Source: Undaria pinnatifida (Eukaryota; Sar; Phaeophyceae; Laminariales; Alariaceae). From it: DNA of 64,000 bases. A program made the position numbers and the translations under genes. The notes below the pieces were generated by a model, which was given only the letters and a program-made list of their open reading frames with translations, was not told the origin of the DNA and searched no databases. Positions 63,401 to 64,000 of this stretch are shown piece by piece. The DNA is taken from contig JABAKD010000027.1 of the NCBI GenBank assembly GCA_012845835.1, positions 16,072,573 to 16,136,572 on the forward strand. Reading direction: 5' to 3'. Position 1 is the stretch's first letter, and each line of letters starts with the position of its first letter.

Positions 63401-63841
63401 GGCGGTGCTCGTGCGAAGTTCGAATAACGCCTTTCAACGTATAGCGTCACAACTCCCTCACGTTTTGAGGGAAAACGCTTGGAAAGACGAAGCGTTGATT
63501 TTATCTTGGGAAAACGCTTAGGAATGCGTAAACCCTGACCCTAACCCTAACCCTAACCCTACCCCTAACCCCAAGTTGAGGGAAGTTTGAATAGGACAAT
63601 TCTTGCAGCACATAACTATTTGGGGGGGGAAACATGGCACCATGTCTCTTTGATCTCCTTACTCAGCAAAACACGTAACACATAAACCGGGAAGAAAAAC
63701 ACAATACACATAAGCCTACCTGGCAGGGCACCGTGCCCTTCGGTCTGACCAGCTTGAGCTCCTTTTGACCCTTCGAAATTGTCCACAGGTCTATCGACAG
63801 TCCCTGTATCCGCGACCCCTCCCCGGCCATCAGAGCCTTGC
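22508..63841 (-). CDS. LRR-ROC-COR (ROCO) GTPase fused to DUF900-like alpha/beta hydrolase and ARM-like tail; gene-level join of 27 exons, 5' partial
   Basis: Gene-level entry; the exons are listed separately. The join codes for about 2,173 residues in the window. In order: LRR about 41-133, ROC about 134-374 (P-loop GDAGVGKS at 160-167, DYGG at 249-252, G4-like GSRAD at 312-316), COR about 375-882, disordered linker 883-1373, alpha/beta hydrolase about 1374-1691 (HGFN at 1500-1503, GHSMG with nucleophile Ser at 1592), helical ARM-like region 1692-2173. ROCO proteins are large GTPases in which ROC binds GTP and COR mediates dimerisation; that part is family knowledge. Hydrolase regulation by the GTPase is inference. 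All 26 exon junctions agree in phase, which is strong internal support for one transcript. The first visible exon starts inside a codon, so more exons lie past 64000. Intron sizes run from a few hundred bases to about 5 kb. A split into two genes cannot be excluded without RNA. Confidence 0.8.
22680..23490. repeat. Decayed tandem array behind last ROCO exon
   Basis: Imperfect units share AAGTTTACGACATAACA.GG.GTTTGTTGTAGAGA and drifted forms (TTTACGGCATGTTGTGAGG; TTTACACAATACGGCGTTTGC). One unit (22855-22935) also copies the acceptor edge of the terminal exon. Confidence 0.6.
23500..24000. other. ROCO intron 26
   Basis: About 23895-23965 is T/G-rich (TTTTTGTTCTTG types). No exon beyond the 24004-24048 one seen. 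Confidence 0.4.
24004..24048 (-). CDS. ROCO gene exon 26: 45-nt exon
   Basis: Fifteen codons (QIAEAASNELVDKNE) in phase 0. Acceptor GGGGAG|CAG at the first AG after a long pyrimidine-rich tract, donor AACGAG|GTGGGT. It continues the helical character of the neighbours. Small, so support is mainly from splice sites and phase. Confidence 0.55.
24860..25390 (-). CDS. ROCO gene exon 25: ARM-like segment with low-complexity insertion
   Basis: 177 codons, phase 0 at both ends. Starts RGVKDNPGGLRAARQAFPFL, then a Lys-rich tract (repeated FGKKK), then Val/Gly-rich low complexity, and ends VAALLVALATADPSGDA, MQRWACEALLPEE. The last part looks like an ARM repeat (..L...rWAceAL). Acceptor TTCGCAG|GTA, donor GAGGAG|GTAAGG, both strong. 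The basic tract could act as a nuclear signal; this is speculative. Confidence 0.82.
25400..26600. other. ROCO intron 24
   Basis: Holds one short 'CTAATT.CAAGTAAT' dispersed element (25808-25857), AT-rich sequence, and the decayed copy of exon 24's 3' half at 26297-26357. No further exon seen. Confidence 0.5.
26632..26769 (-). CDS. ROCO gene exon 24: ARM/HEAT-like helices
   Basis: Codes for 46 residues (SVLILCRGLFTPG, then RVYDNVHGAALRLEEGGYSL). The 5' end is uncertain: acceptor GTGGAG|CAG keeps phase 0, and GCAG|TCT three bases later also works. The open frame extends further upstream. The chosen donor is GAGGAG|GTGGGG. A decayed direct copy of the 3' half, donor included, lies at 26297-26357. 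Confidence 0.7.
26825..27880. other. ROCO intron 23
   Basis: AT-rich with TACCAGGTA at 26960 and TACCTGGTA at 27648. No exon or gene seen. Confidence 0.4.
27885..28043 (-). CDS. ROCO gene exon 23: ARM/HEAT-like helices
   Basis: Codes for 53 residues, phase 0 at both ends. Helix pairs VERCLAECSLVWSAARLLEA and DFVFHLKALLEHAP resemble armadillo/HEAT repeats. Acceptor CCAACAG|CTG (CCTAAG|TAC, 24 nt earlier, is an in-frame alternative). Donor CACCAG|GTAAGT is near perfect. Confidence 0.8.
28050..28945. other. ROCO intron 22
   Basis: Three CATTGTATG-like units at 28098-28130, and about 28715-28860 resembles the end of the 9.2-kb SINE copy. No gene. Confidence 0.4.
28951..29164 (-). CDS. ROCO gene exon 22: ARM/HEAT-like helices
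   Basis: Codes for 71 residues after one base completing Arg. Paired helices VSLAKCVLPFEEH and MQHAAALLLVGRLSERCK look like a helical solenoid repeat. A second part (DLFSCLKYSTKKNGVARAAA) could be another repeat. Acceptor TTCTCAG|G, donor GCGGAC|GTGAGT. Confidence 0.8.
29300..29515. repeat. GGGTC foldback element, copy 2
   Basis: Same layout as at 15.1 kb: GGTCGGGTCTGGAGCC, CTCGCGGGTCGAGTCG, then GACCCTGACCCGACTCGAT and a CCCGTGAAAAGCCCTG end. Confidence 0.75.
29520..30515. other. ROCO intron 21
   Basis: Contains a dispersed repeat fragment (29555-29620) and a short dispersed element on the minus strand (29915-29960). No gene seen. Confidence 0.4.
30522..30694 (-). CDS. ROCO gene exon 21: charged helical segment
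   Basis: Codes for 57 residues plus two bases. Strongly helical and charged: TKLDATLAPVEEKVEEKRAR, then MFDQLEEELT. Acceptor ATTCCAG|CTC, donor GACCAG|GTACTA. A (CTG)n repeat on the coding strand lies inside the acceptor's upstream tract. Confidence 0.75.
30703..30740. repeat. (GCA)n at exon 21 acceptor
   Basis: About ten GCA/GCG triplets directly upstream (transcript sense) of the acceptor, reading CTGCTGCTG on the coding strand. Confidence 0.8.
31500..31826 (-). mobile_element. tRNA-derived SINE, full copy
   Basis: Head at the right (GGTCGCCCCGGTGGCGTATC on minus), box B GTTCGGATCCC slightly changed, tail toward 31500. Telomere-like CCTAACC units adjoin at 31830-31862. In ROCO intron 20. 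Confidence 0.8.
31830..32720. other. ROCO intron 20, remainder
   Basis: CTG-rich stretch at 31915-31970, otherwise nothing recognised. Confidence 0.4.
32733..32772 (-). CDS. ROCO gene exon 20: 40-nt micro-exon
   Basis: Thirteen codons (DDVILVQAFCDFR) after one base completing Arg. Acceptor CACCAG|G after the tract GCTTTCTTGTG, donor CCGA|GTGAGC. Found because the neighbours require an exon that enters with one base and leaves in phase 0. Small but phase-perfect; wants transcript support. Confidence 0.55.
33585..33830. repeat. (GGCAA)n pentanucleotide array
   Basis: About 240 bp of AAGGC/AGGCA units with GGGTA and GCGAG variants. Long open frames in all frames are repeat artefacts. In ROCO intron 19. 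Confidence 0.9.
33850..35720. other. ROCO intron 19, middle
   Basis: Contains inverted-repeat family copy d (34262-34335). A minus-strand open stretch at 34924-35163 (SRLGDTVERYHSGQKYMDLM) looks protein-like but has no partner and is left unassigned. Confidence 0.4.
36247..36596. repeat. Inverted repeat, two 135-bp arms with 80-bp loop
   Basis: The left arm (36247-36381) begins ACTAGTCCACAGCGGCC and the right arm (36462-36596) is its near-perfect reverse complement ending GGCCGCTGTGGACTAGT. A few mismatches occur. It would form a long hairpin and abuts the NADAR fragment. Confidence 0.85.
36597..36866 (+). pseudogene. NADAR (YbiA-like) domain fragment, frameshifted
   Basis: Plus-strand reading gives SGFDQECWERHRYDIVL in one frame, and from about 36742 in a second frame NFCKFSQNPDLPRAL, ATGEKHIAEASPYDLIWGIG. 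The KFSQN..L, ATG..h..EASPyD.IWGIGyR pattern is diagnostic of NADAR domains, which act on ADP-ribose-related or riboflavin-pathway N-glycosides. The frame break by a small indel and the missing N-terminal half indicate a dead copy. It lies within intron 19 of the ROCO gene, on the opposite strand, directly after the right arm of an inverted repeat. Confidence 0.75.
36971..37116. repeat. 73-bp tandem duplication
   Basis: Two copies (36971-37043 and 37044-37116) differing by a single G/A. Contains ACCGCAAATTAGTCGCGGTT, itself a small palindrome. Confidence 0.9.
37160..37850. repeat. Three imperfect tandem units of about 270 bp next to exon 19
   Basis: Each unit has TTGACGAGC.GC, a G run, GTTTCTTGCCTT or similar, GACCATT, CGAGACGGAGCA, CTCCTAATA, GGCG(C/T)T. 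The first includes a run of about 24 G (37196-37219). The array stops just short of the exon 19 donor. Confidence 0.65.
37868..38031 (-). CDS. ROCO gene exon 19: hydrolase acid strand
   Basis: Codes for 54 residues plus two bases. VSVCHYFNPGDNAIQAS matches the 'vt.Y....D.al..s' segment whose Asp is the likely catalytic acid (gene-level residue 1653). The usual late GHS(Y/F) histidine motif is not seen; AHP at about 1677-1679 is the only nearby candidate, so catalytic competence is uncertain. Acceptor AACAG|CTG, donor CGCAG|GTGGGT. Confidence 0.83.
38040..39220. other. ROCO intron 18
   Basis: CACAGTACACACAGTACA tandem at 38296-38322. No exon seen. Confidence 0.4.
39226..39423 (-). CDS. ROCO gene exon 18: hydrolase nucleophile elbow
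   Basis: Codes for 66 residues, phase 0 at both ends. GHSMG is the nucleophile elbow (catalytic Ser, gene-level residue 1592), followed by the helix CYLLLNVVDRL and the strand SVILDAPDVPTWFF, typical of DUF900 hydrolases (v.l.aPDv). Acceptor TATTGAG|GCG, donor GCAAAG|GTGCGC. A 1.3-kb purine-rich tandem region begins at the acceptor and supplies its pyrimidine tract on the coding strand. Confidence 0.9.
39424..40760. repeat. Purine-rich tandem region starting at exon 18 acceptor
   Basis: Repeated blocks of about 120 bp: GGGAACGGGG, AGAGA.GTGGAGGGATGGAGA, GGGACGAGGGATG, AAGTGGATAAAAAG. On the coding strand it is polypyrimidine and feeds the acceptor. Includes a G run at 39487-39503 and a 180-bp dispersed repeat (39600-39790) related in inverse to 51750-51965. 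Confidence 0.65.
41023..41905. repeat. Two related blocks (41050-41290, 41690-41900)
   Basis: Both share GAGTCGACGAG, GCGATAAAAATGAAGG (one short of an A in the first), ATACCGTAGTGGGG and a GAGTTACG/GAGTCACTACG end. In ROCO intron 17. A telomere-like CCCTAACCCTAACCCTA is at 41603-41620. Confidence 0.55.
42228..42425. repeat. GGGTC foldback element, copy 3
   Basis: GTCCGGTCAGAAGGGTTTC, three GGGTCGGGTC blocks, then CACCCTGACTCGATCCGACC and CCCGTCAAAAAACGCCCTG. Confidence 0.75.
42426..43840. other. ROCO intron 17, right part
   Basis: (CTACTACTG)n tract at 42875-42985, ATACTATAGGGT repeats at 42770-42820, CACAGCACAG repeats at 43370-43410. No exon other than 43848-43922. Confidence 0.5.
43848..43922 (-). 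CDS. ROCO gene exon 17: hydrolase helix (75 nt)
   Basis: Small exon of 25 codons in phase 0, too short to stand out as an open frame. Acceptor TTGGCAG|GTG, donor CTGCAG|GTGATA. STYERRYTYCEHNMHATIF fits the helix between the WPS strand and the nucleophile elbow of DUF900 hydrolases, where a D/Y.E.a..S...l.. pattern is usual. Its addition gives the expected spacing to GHSMG. Confidence 0.82.
44246..44495. repeat. 125-bp tandem duplication
   Basis: Copies 44246-44370 and 44371-44495 are almost identical (one A/T change and a small gap). Each ends in the first part of the SINE head, so the duplication happened after SINE insertion. Confidence 0.85.
44336..44769 (+). mobile_element. tRNA-derived SINE inserted beside exon 16 donor
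   Basis: Head GGTCGCCCCGGTGGCGTATC at 44342 and again (after duplication) at 44467, box B GTTCGGATCCC. The A tail ends at 44768, about 11 bp from the exon 16 edge. Orientation opposite to the gene. Confidence 0.8.
44781..44969 (-). CDS. ROCO gene exon 16: hydrolase oxyanion-hole strand
   Basis: Codes for 63 residues, phase 0 at both ends. RDVFVFVHGFNTPFGFGV is the DUF900 hydrolase strand with the HG(F/Y)N oxyanion motif, and LTVCLAWPSNPPGEGAGWL matches its next strand (v.fsWPS.g...gyl). Acceptor CACCAG|GCG, donor AAGCGG|GTAAGC. A SINE poly(A) tail ends about 11 bp past the donor. Confidence 0.88.
45020..45230. repeat. (ATC/ATCACC)n microsatellite
   Basis: CATCATCATC, ATGATCATGATC and ATCACCATCACC tracts fill ROCO intron 15. 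Confidence 0.85.
45301..45451 (-). CDS. ROCO gene exon 15: hydrolase N-terminal strands
   Basis: Codes for 50 residues after one base completing Arg. The stretch NVGELGTAMELSIPDYHVVG matches the 'G.a.VsIP..h..G' strand that opens DUF900-type alpha/beta hydrolases. Acceptor GGGCAG|G, donor CAAGAG|GTAAGC, phase 0 out. Confidence 0.82.
45460..46560. other. ROCO intron 14
   Basis: Short dispersed element on the minus strand (45525-45576) and (AAC)n-tailed dispersed repeat copy 3 (46310-46455). No gene. Confidence 0.5.
46572..46870 (-). repeat. Tandem copies of exon 14 donor edge
   Basis: Three successive versions of CGCC.AAAAATCACCT.AAC, then CGTCGACTTTTTCCAAG, CTGTTCGT.A.GACCA; the last runs into the real exon at 46871. 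Confidence 0.8.
46871..47046 (-). CDS. ROCO gene exon 14: lead-in to hydrolase domain
   Basis: Codes for 58 residues plus two bases. It has a helix LLTFEEATAALAAKEYPLF, then strands around PLVFAPEPVYP and LLSTLVFTNRSL. Acceptor TTCCAG|CTG after a strong pyrimidine tract, donor TTCAG|GTGATT. The donor edge is present in two further degenerate copies downstream. Probably the first strands of the alpha/beta fold. Confidence 0.8.
47100..47790. repeat. ROCO intron 13 with CCCTACC repeats and exon-edge copy
   Basis: A copy of the exon 13 donor edge (CCCTGGGGACACCTC, GGTCCCTCGACACCGA.GCAACCAC) at about 47180-47255, then (CCCTNACC)n sequence to 47440. No gene. Confidence 0.65.
47795..48137 (-). CDS. 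ROCO gene exon 13: acidic/Ser-rich linker
   Basis: Codes for 114 residues. Low-complexity Ser/Thr/Pro start, then a more ordered piece (VVEGVFDEDVVADFNSLGSS, then AVVGCVVASVSREPFEATEV). Acceptor GGTAG|CGG (GGCAG six bases on is an equal alternative), donor CCCAGG|GTGAGA. The exon's 3' edge and donor have a decayed copy at about 47180-47255. A CAGA tetranucleotide array begins just behind the acceptor. Confidence 0.75.
48186..48481. repeat. (CAGA)n tetranucleotide array
   Basis: Almost 300 bp of GACA units with CGGA and GGCA variants, in ROCO intron 12. It yields very long open frames (CLSV repeats) which are not genes. Confidence 0.95.
48490..49030. other. ROCO intron 12, remainder
   Basis: AT-rich with a TACCAGGTA at 48653 and a C run at 49020. 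Nothing else. Confidence 0.45.
49038..50056 (-). CDS. ROCO gene exon 12: disordered linker with NPF motifs and poly-Gly
   Basis: A single open exon of 339 codons plus two bases. It opens with an acidic/Ser-rich stretch (SDLLWDGPEEFDLDDAGR). Three NPF motifs follow (NPFAPGF, NPFAV, NPFAP; gene-level residues about 996, 1030, 1045), with poly-Pro after the third and then long Gly/Ser tracts. NPF is the known ligand of EH domains in endocytic adaptors; use here is inference. The C-terminal part (FTFDGSVFRDAGRLFGAHV ... YTFGKQRVEVAL) looks folded but unrecognised. Acceptor TTACCAG|G, donor GACAG|GTGGGG. Trinucleotide repeats in the exon predict length polymorphism. Confidence 0.78.
50341..50451 (-). 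CDS. ROCO gene exon 11: post-COR helical segment
   Basis: Codes for 37 residues, phase 0 at both ends. Acceptor TGTCAG|GCC, donor AAGACG|GTAGAT. The segment is amphipathic (SVEDMVIAAASLKDG, then LALPLATIIQKT) and probably helical, with no domain recognised. Assignment rests on phase and splice sites between COR and the linker exon. Confidence 0.7.
50690..51260. repeat. (CAAGGTCTAGA)n minisatellite
   Basis: Units of CAAGGTCTAGA, perfect near 51130-51245 and degenerate before, each carrying the palindrome TCTAGA. In ROCO intron 10. Confidence 0.9.
51265..52320. other. ROCO intron 10, right part
   Basis: TCATCGAATCGTCAT-type repeats (51530-51720) and a 180-bp dispersed repeat (51750-51965, minus) shared with 39.6 kb. 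No exon. Confidence 0.45.
52323..52542 (-). CDS. ROCO gene exon 10: COR domain end
   Basis: Codes for 73 residues after one base completing Lys. The pattern YQGGVRLHDNFIGISL, then GWVGASSAIEVAVEFVE fits the COR C-terminal sheet (w..G..l ... i.v.v.g). Acceptor ACGCAG|G, donor CGGAAG|GTATTA, phase 0 out. Confidence 0.8.
52560..52810. repeat. Degenerate (AATC)n tract
   Basis: AATCAATCAATCGATCGATCGATCG and relatives fill ROCO intron 9. Confidence 0.75.
52819..53676 (-). CDS. ROCO gene exon 9: COR domain with long low-complexity insertion
   Basis: Codes for 285 residues plus split codons at both ends. The first part (LDPETLVQALLDANICAELPP) and the last part (KLVFPALLQKL ... GRRVACRSPMLLPGLFHMVQ) match the COR pieces 'l..ll...dicfel' and 'fPalL ... 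f.flPpglf.rl'. Between them are roughly 170 residues of Gly/Ala, acidic and Ser-rich sequence absent from typical COR domains. Acceptor CCGCAG|A, donor AACAA|GTGAGA. The insertion is encoded by (CAC)n, (CCA)n and (CTC)n type repeats and probably forms a disordered loop. Confidence 0.85.
53690..54235. repeat. ROCO intron 8; donor-containing tandem repeat at its 5' end
   Basis: From 54160 to 54245 four units of about 35 bp (CATCCCCACTCACCCAATCA on plus) each repeat the exon 8 donor. The rest is AT-rich. Confidence 0.75.
54236..54525 (-). CDS. ROCO gene exon 8: COR domain, first half
   Basis: Codes for 96 residues plus two bases. After an N-terminal helix, VVVKGL..GWVLVNPELFRHNVMGGIL matches the COR segment that usually reads vi.dPqwl...v..il. 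The tail after GLEGS is Gly/Glu/Ser-rich and likely a loop. Acceptor TTACAG|TTG, donor ATTGG|GTGAGTG. The donor sits in the first unit of a short tandem repeat, so several near-identical donors follow. A decayed copy of the exon's 5' edge is at about 54998-55045. Confidence 0.85.
54530..55330. other. ROCO intron 7
   Basis: Holds an (ATCATACAG)-like tract (54695-54760), a 60-bp block shared with 59.9 kb (54855-54915), a decayed copy of the exon 8 acceptor edge (54998-55045) and inverted-repeat family copy e (55090-55165). Confidence 0.55.
55336..55491 (-). CDS. ROCO gene exon 7: ROC-COR linker and COR start
   Basis: Codes for 52 residues, phase 0 at both ends. Acceptor TTCAG|GCC, donor CAGCAG|GTAAGA. 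The pattern WRVPPLHISAALRIERWV followed by W(A)NF fits the first helices of COR, where a W.vP..w..ll.rle segment is followed by a short hydrophobic stretch. It follows the ROC domain directly, as the family requires. Confidence 0.85.
55698..55814 (-). CDS. ROCO gene exon 6: end of ROC domain
   Basis: Codes for 39 residues, phase 0 at both ends. Acceptor CTGCAG|GAC, donor AAGGAG|GTACGA. The pattern GCLAMDCRKANDTNVGRLKE looks like the last ROC strand, the G5-like stretch and the following helix, where other ROCO proteins have a hydrophobic strand, a basic or polar loop and a helix leading into COR. Confidence 0.87.
55815..56800. other. ROCO intron 5, left part
   Basis: AT-rich. Around 56450-56700 is a palindromic block (GGAATCGT, TTTTCGCG and inverted GCGAAAAATTCC forms). 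No gene. Confidence 0.4.
56805..57113 (-). mobile_element. tRNA-derived SINE, best full copy
   Basis: Minus strand: head CGGTCGCCCCGGTGGCGTAT, box B GTTCGAGCCCC, body, and an A tail (T run 56801-56818). About 300 bp with no coding capacity; a non-autonomous pol III retroposon. It sits about 50 bp inside ROCO intron 5. Confidence 0.85.
57162..57288 (-). CDS. ROCO gene exon 5: ROC GTPase, G4-like motif
   Basis: Begins with one base completing Trp, giving KYW-LRLIQANDPS across the junction. The strand VLLLVGSRADYLGS has the G4 position (usually TKxD, NKxD or THxD) as GSRAD; the aspartate is kept. Acceptor TCGCAG|G, donor GCGAG|GTGCGT, phase 0 out. The acceptor and about the first 50 bases are tandemly repeated upstream at 57.3-57.7 kb. 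A tRNA-derived SINE lies about 50 bp past the donor. Confidence 0.88.
57300..57690 (-). repeat. Tandem copies of exon 5 acceptor edge
   Basis: Four degenerate units of about 90-100 bp share GACCCC.AA..GGGGT(T)CATTCG.TT, then AAGCCTCAGCCT and GTAGAGAAA.GGGATA.TGATGTA. The first part equals the beginning of exon 5. Confidence 0.8.
57700..58350. other. ROCO intron 4
   Basis: ATTAGGTATTGC units (57880-57935), (GCT)n at 58115-58160, and copies of the exon 4 donor edge (TTACCAGTACTT) at 57832 and 58296. No exon. Confidence 0.5.
58355..58683 (-). CDS. ROCO gene exon 4: ROC GTPase core
   Basis: Codes for 109 residues plus two bases. The segment VLVQDYGGLSRFRGL carries the G3/Walker B motif (DxGG), followed by the strand VYVVVVSM and the helix EDKREQKKQIKYW. 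The order strand, charged helix, YW matches ROC domains. Acceptor ACAAG|AACTTG, donor ACTG|GTAAGA. The tryptophan codon is split across the intron and restored by the first base of exon 5. Copies of the donor sequence lie in the next intron. Confidence 0.9.
58700..60015. other. ROCO intron 3, left part
   Basis: Inverted-repeat family copy f (58858-58945), GCAAAGGACAGC repeats (59270-59365) and a block shared with 54.9 kb (59900-59965). A plus-strand 129-codon frame here is judged non-coding. Confidence 0.45.
60020..60926 (-). repeat. Tandem array of exon 3 donor edge, about 115-bp unit
   Basis: At least six units each carry ACGTTGAA(C/T)AA(C/T)GCGGAGAA, CCCCTCCCC, TCCGAA..(C/T)TGAAGCGATCTGTAACCGTCA and CCGCC.AATCAGCCA. 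The exon 3 end is the last unit. Confidence 0.85.
60927..61076 (-). CDS. ROCO gene exon 3: ROC GTPase P-loop
   Basis: Codes for 50 residues with the Walker A/P-loop GDAGVGKS preceded by a hydrophobic beta strand (TVHLL) and followed by STLKETM, as in Ras-of-complex (ROC) domains. The acceptor is TTCAG|CTC and the donor is the consensus AAC|GTGAGT; phase is 0 at both ends. The GKS lysine and serine needed for nucleotide phosphate and magnesium binding are intact. The exon's 3' edge and donor are repeated many times downstream, at 60.0-60.9 kb. Confidence 0.9.
61080..62470. other. ROCO intron 2
   Basis: (GGGA)n at 61335-61400, (CAA/GCA)n at 61580-61690, foldback copy 4 (61985-62185, diverged) and inverted-repeat family copy g (62385-62460). 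No exon. Confidence 0.5.
62478..62660 (-). repeat. Three copies of exon 2 donor edge
   Basis: GTGAGAGGCTTGTCTTTTTC, GCGAGAGGCTTGCCATTTTC and AAGAGAGGCTTGCCTTCTTC at about 62490, 62563 and 62631. The last is the true exon edge with its GC donor. Confidence 0.75.
62644..62922 (-). CDS. ROCO gene exon 2: leucine-rich repeats (RI type)
   Basis: Codes for 93 residues with about three leucine-rich repeats of the ribonuclease-inhibitor/NLR kind: LLRVILDGNPIDEEG, then VQSISLNRCGLGERAG, then LEVDASEGNALGEE. The asparagine/cysteine ladder and the G..G spacing are clear. The acceptor is GCGCAG|CTACC. The best donor in frame is a GC donor, AAG|GCAAGC, which keeps phase 0 into the P-loop exon. Reading past it meets a stop after 15 codons. 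LRRs in this family sense ligands or partners. Both edges of this exon are partly repeated in the flanking introns. Confidence 0.85.
62923..63320. repeat. G-rich repeats with exon 2 acceptor edge
   Basis: (G/T)TAGCTGCGC(C/G/A)ACG.AA..GAGG recurs at about 62919, 63128 and 63299, separated by GGGCATCACCA, TATGATGG and long G runs. The first is the real acceptor. Confidence 0.7.
63536..63575. repeat. Interstitial telomere-like repeat
   Basis: CCCTAACCCTAACCCTAACC with variant units. Similar short tracts occur at 3236-3275, 31830-31862 and 41603-41620. Internal, not a chromosome end. Confidence 0.8.
63720..63841 (-). CDS. ROCO gene exon 1 in window (N-terminal region)
   Basis: Acceptor CTGCAG|GC, donor CCAG|GTAGGC. 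It takes two bases from an upstream exon outside the window and leaves in phase 0. It codes for 40 residues including GLSIDLWTISKGQKELKL, with no clear domain of its own. It precedes the LRR exon, so it is probably a cap or leader of the leucine-rich region. An intronic (GCT/GCA)-rich stretch follows its acceptor. Confidence 0.65.
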
Positions 63842-64000
63842 CTGCAGCAGTAGTAACAGCAGCAGCAGAAGCAGCAGTAACATTCAGAAAACCAAGAAGC
63901 GATACGACATGCAGAGAAGAAATGAGGTCAGCTGCGAGCGAATACACAAGAGTGTGACTCTCATACCCCCGTTGCACGCTGCAGAAAGTGAATACTCGTG

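Noticed and set aside
63536-63575. Chromosome end
   Set aside because: Telomere-like repeats are short, degenerate and internal, with coding exons of the ROCO gene on both sides.

Overview
This window reads as nuclear DNA of a large-genome, intron-rich eukaryote. There are no bacterial operons. Coding sequence sits in small minus-strand exons bounded by GT-AG introns (one GC-AG candidate), separated by microsatellites, minisatellites, short dispersed repeats, telomere-like TTAGGG tracts and long C or G homopolymers. The main gene is an LRR-ROC-COR (ROCO) GTPase with many small exons. That fits a brown alga (Phaeophyceae) best, because expanded, exon-shuffled LRR-ROCO genes have been reported in Ectocarpus. 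The organism call is an inference of moderate strength.

Main gene (63841 down to 22508, minus strand). I reconstructed 27 exons by reading splice sites by eye; reading phase agrees across all 26 junctions. The 5' end lies beyond the right edge of the window. The joined product in the window is about 2,173 residues. Its order is: a short N-terminal piece, RI-type leucine-rich repeats (62.6-62.9 kb), ROC GTPase with P-loop, DxGG and G4-like motifs (55.7-61.1 kb), COR domain with a long low-complexity insertion (52.3-55.5 kb), a glycine-rich disordered linker with three NPF motifs (49.0-50.1 kb), a DUF900-like alpha/beta hydrolase over five exons (37.9-45.5 kb), and an all-helical, ARM/HEAT-like C-terminus (22.5-32.8 kb). 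A stop codon with two AATAAA signals close behind suggests the end at 22508. A GTPase fused to a hydrolase would suggest a GTP-regulated esterase or lipase with a ligand- or partner-sensing LRR front; this is inference.

Second chain of exons (22249 down to 13836, minus strand). Six phase-compatible exons of unrecognised function end in a stop codon. It is either a separate gene starting near 22275 or a C-terminal continuation of the first.

Left part (1-13.8 kb) and the long introns. No confident gene was found. These stretches hold a tRNA-derived SINE family, a long inverted-repeat family, GGGTC foldback elements, very short dispersed elements, and a frameshifted plus-strand NADAR-domain fragment (36.6-36.9 kb) beside a 135-bp inverted repeat. 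The most striking structural signal is that many exon edges of the ROCO gene, splice site included, are tandemly duplicated into the adjoining intron.
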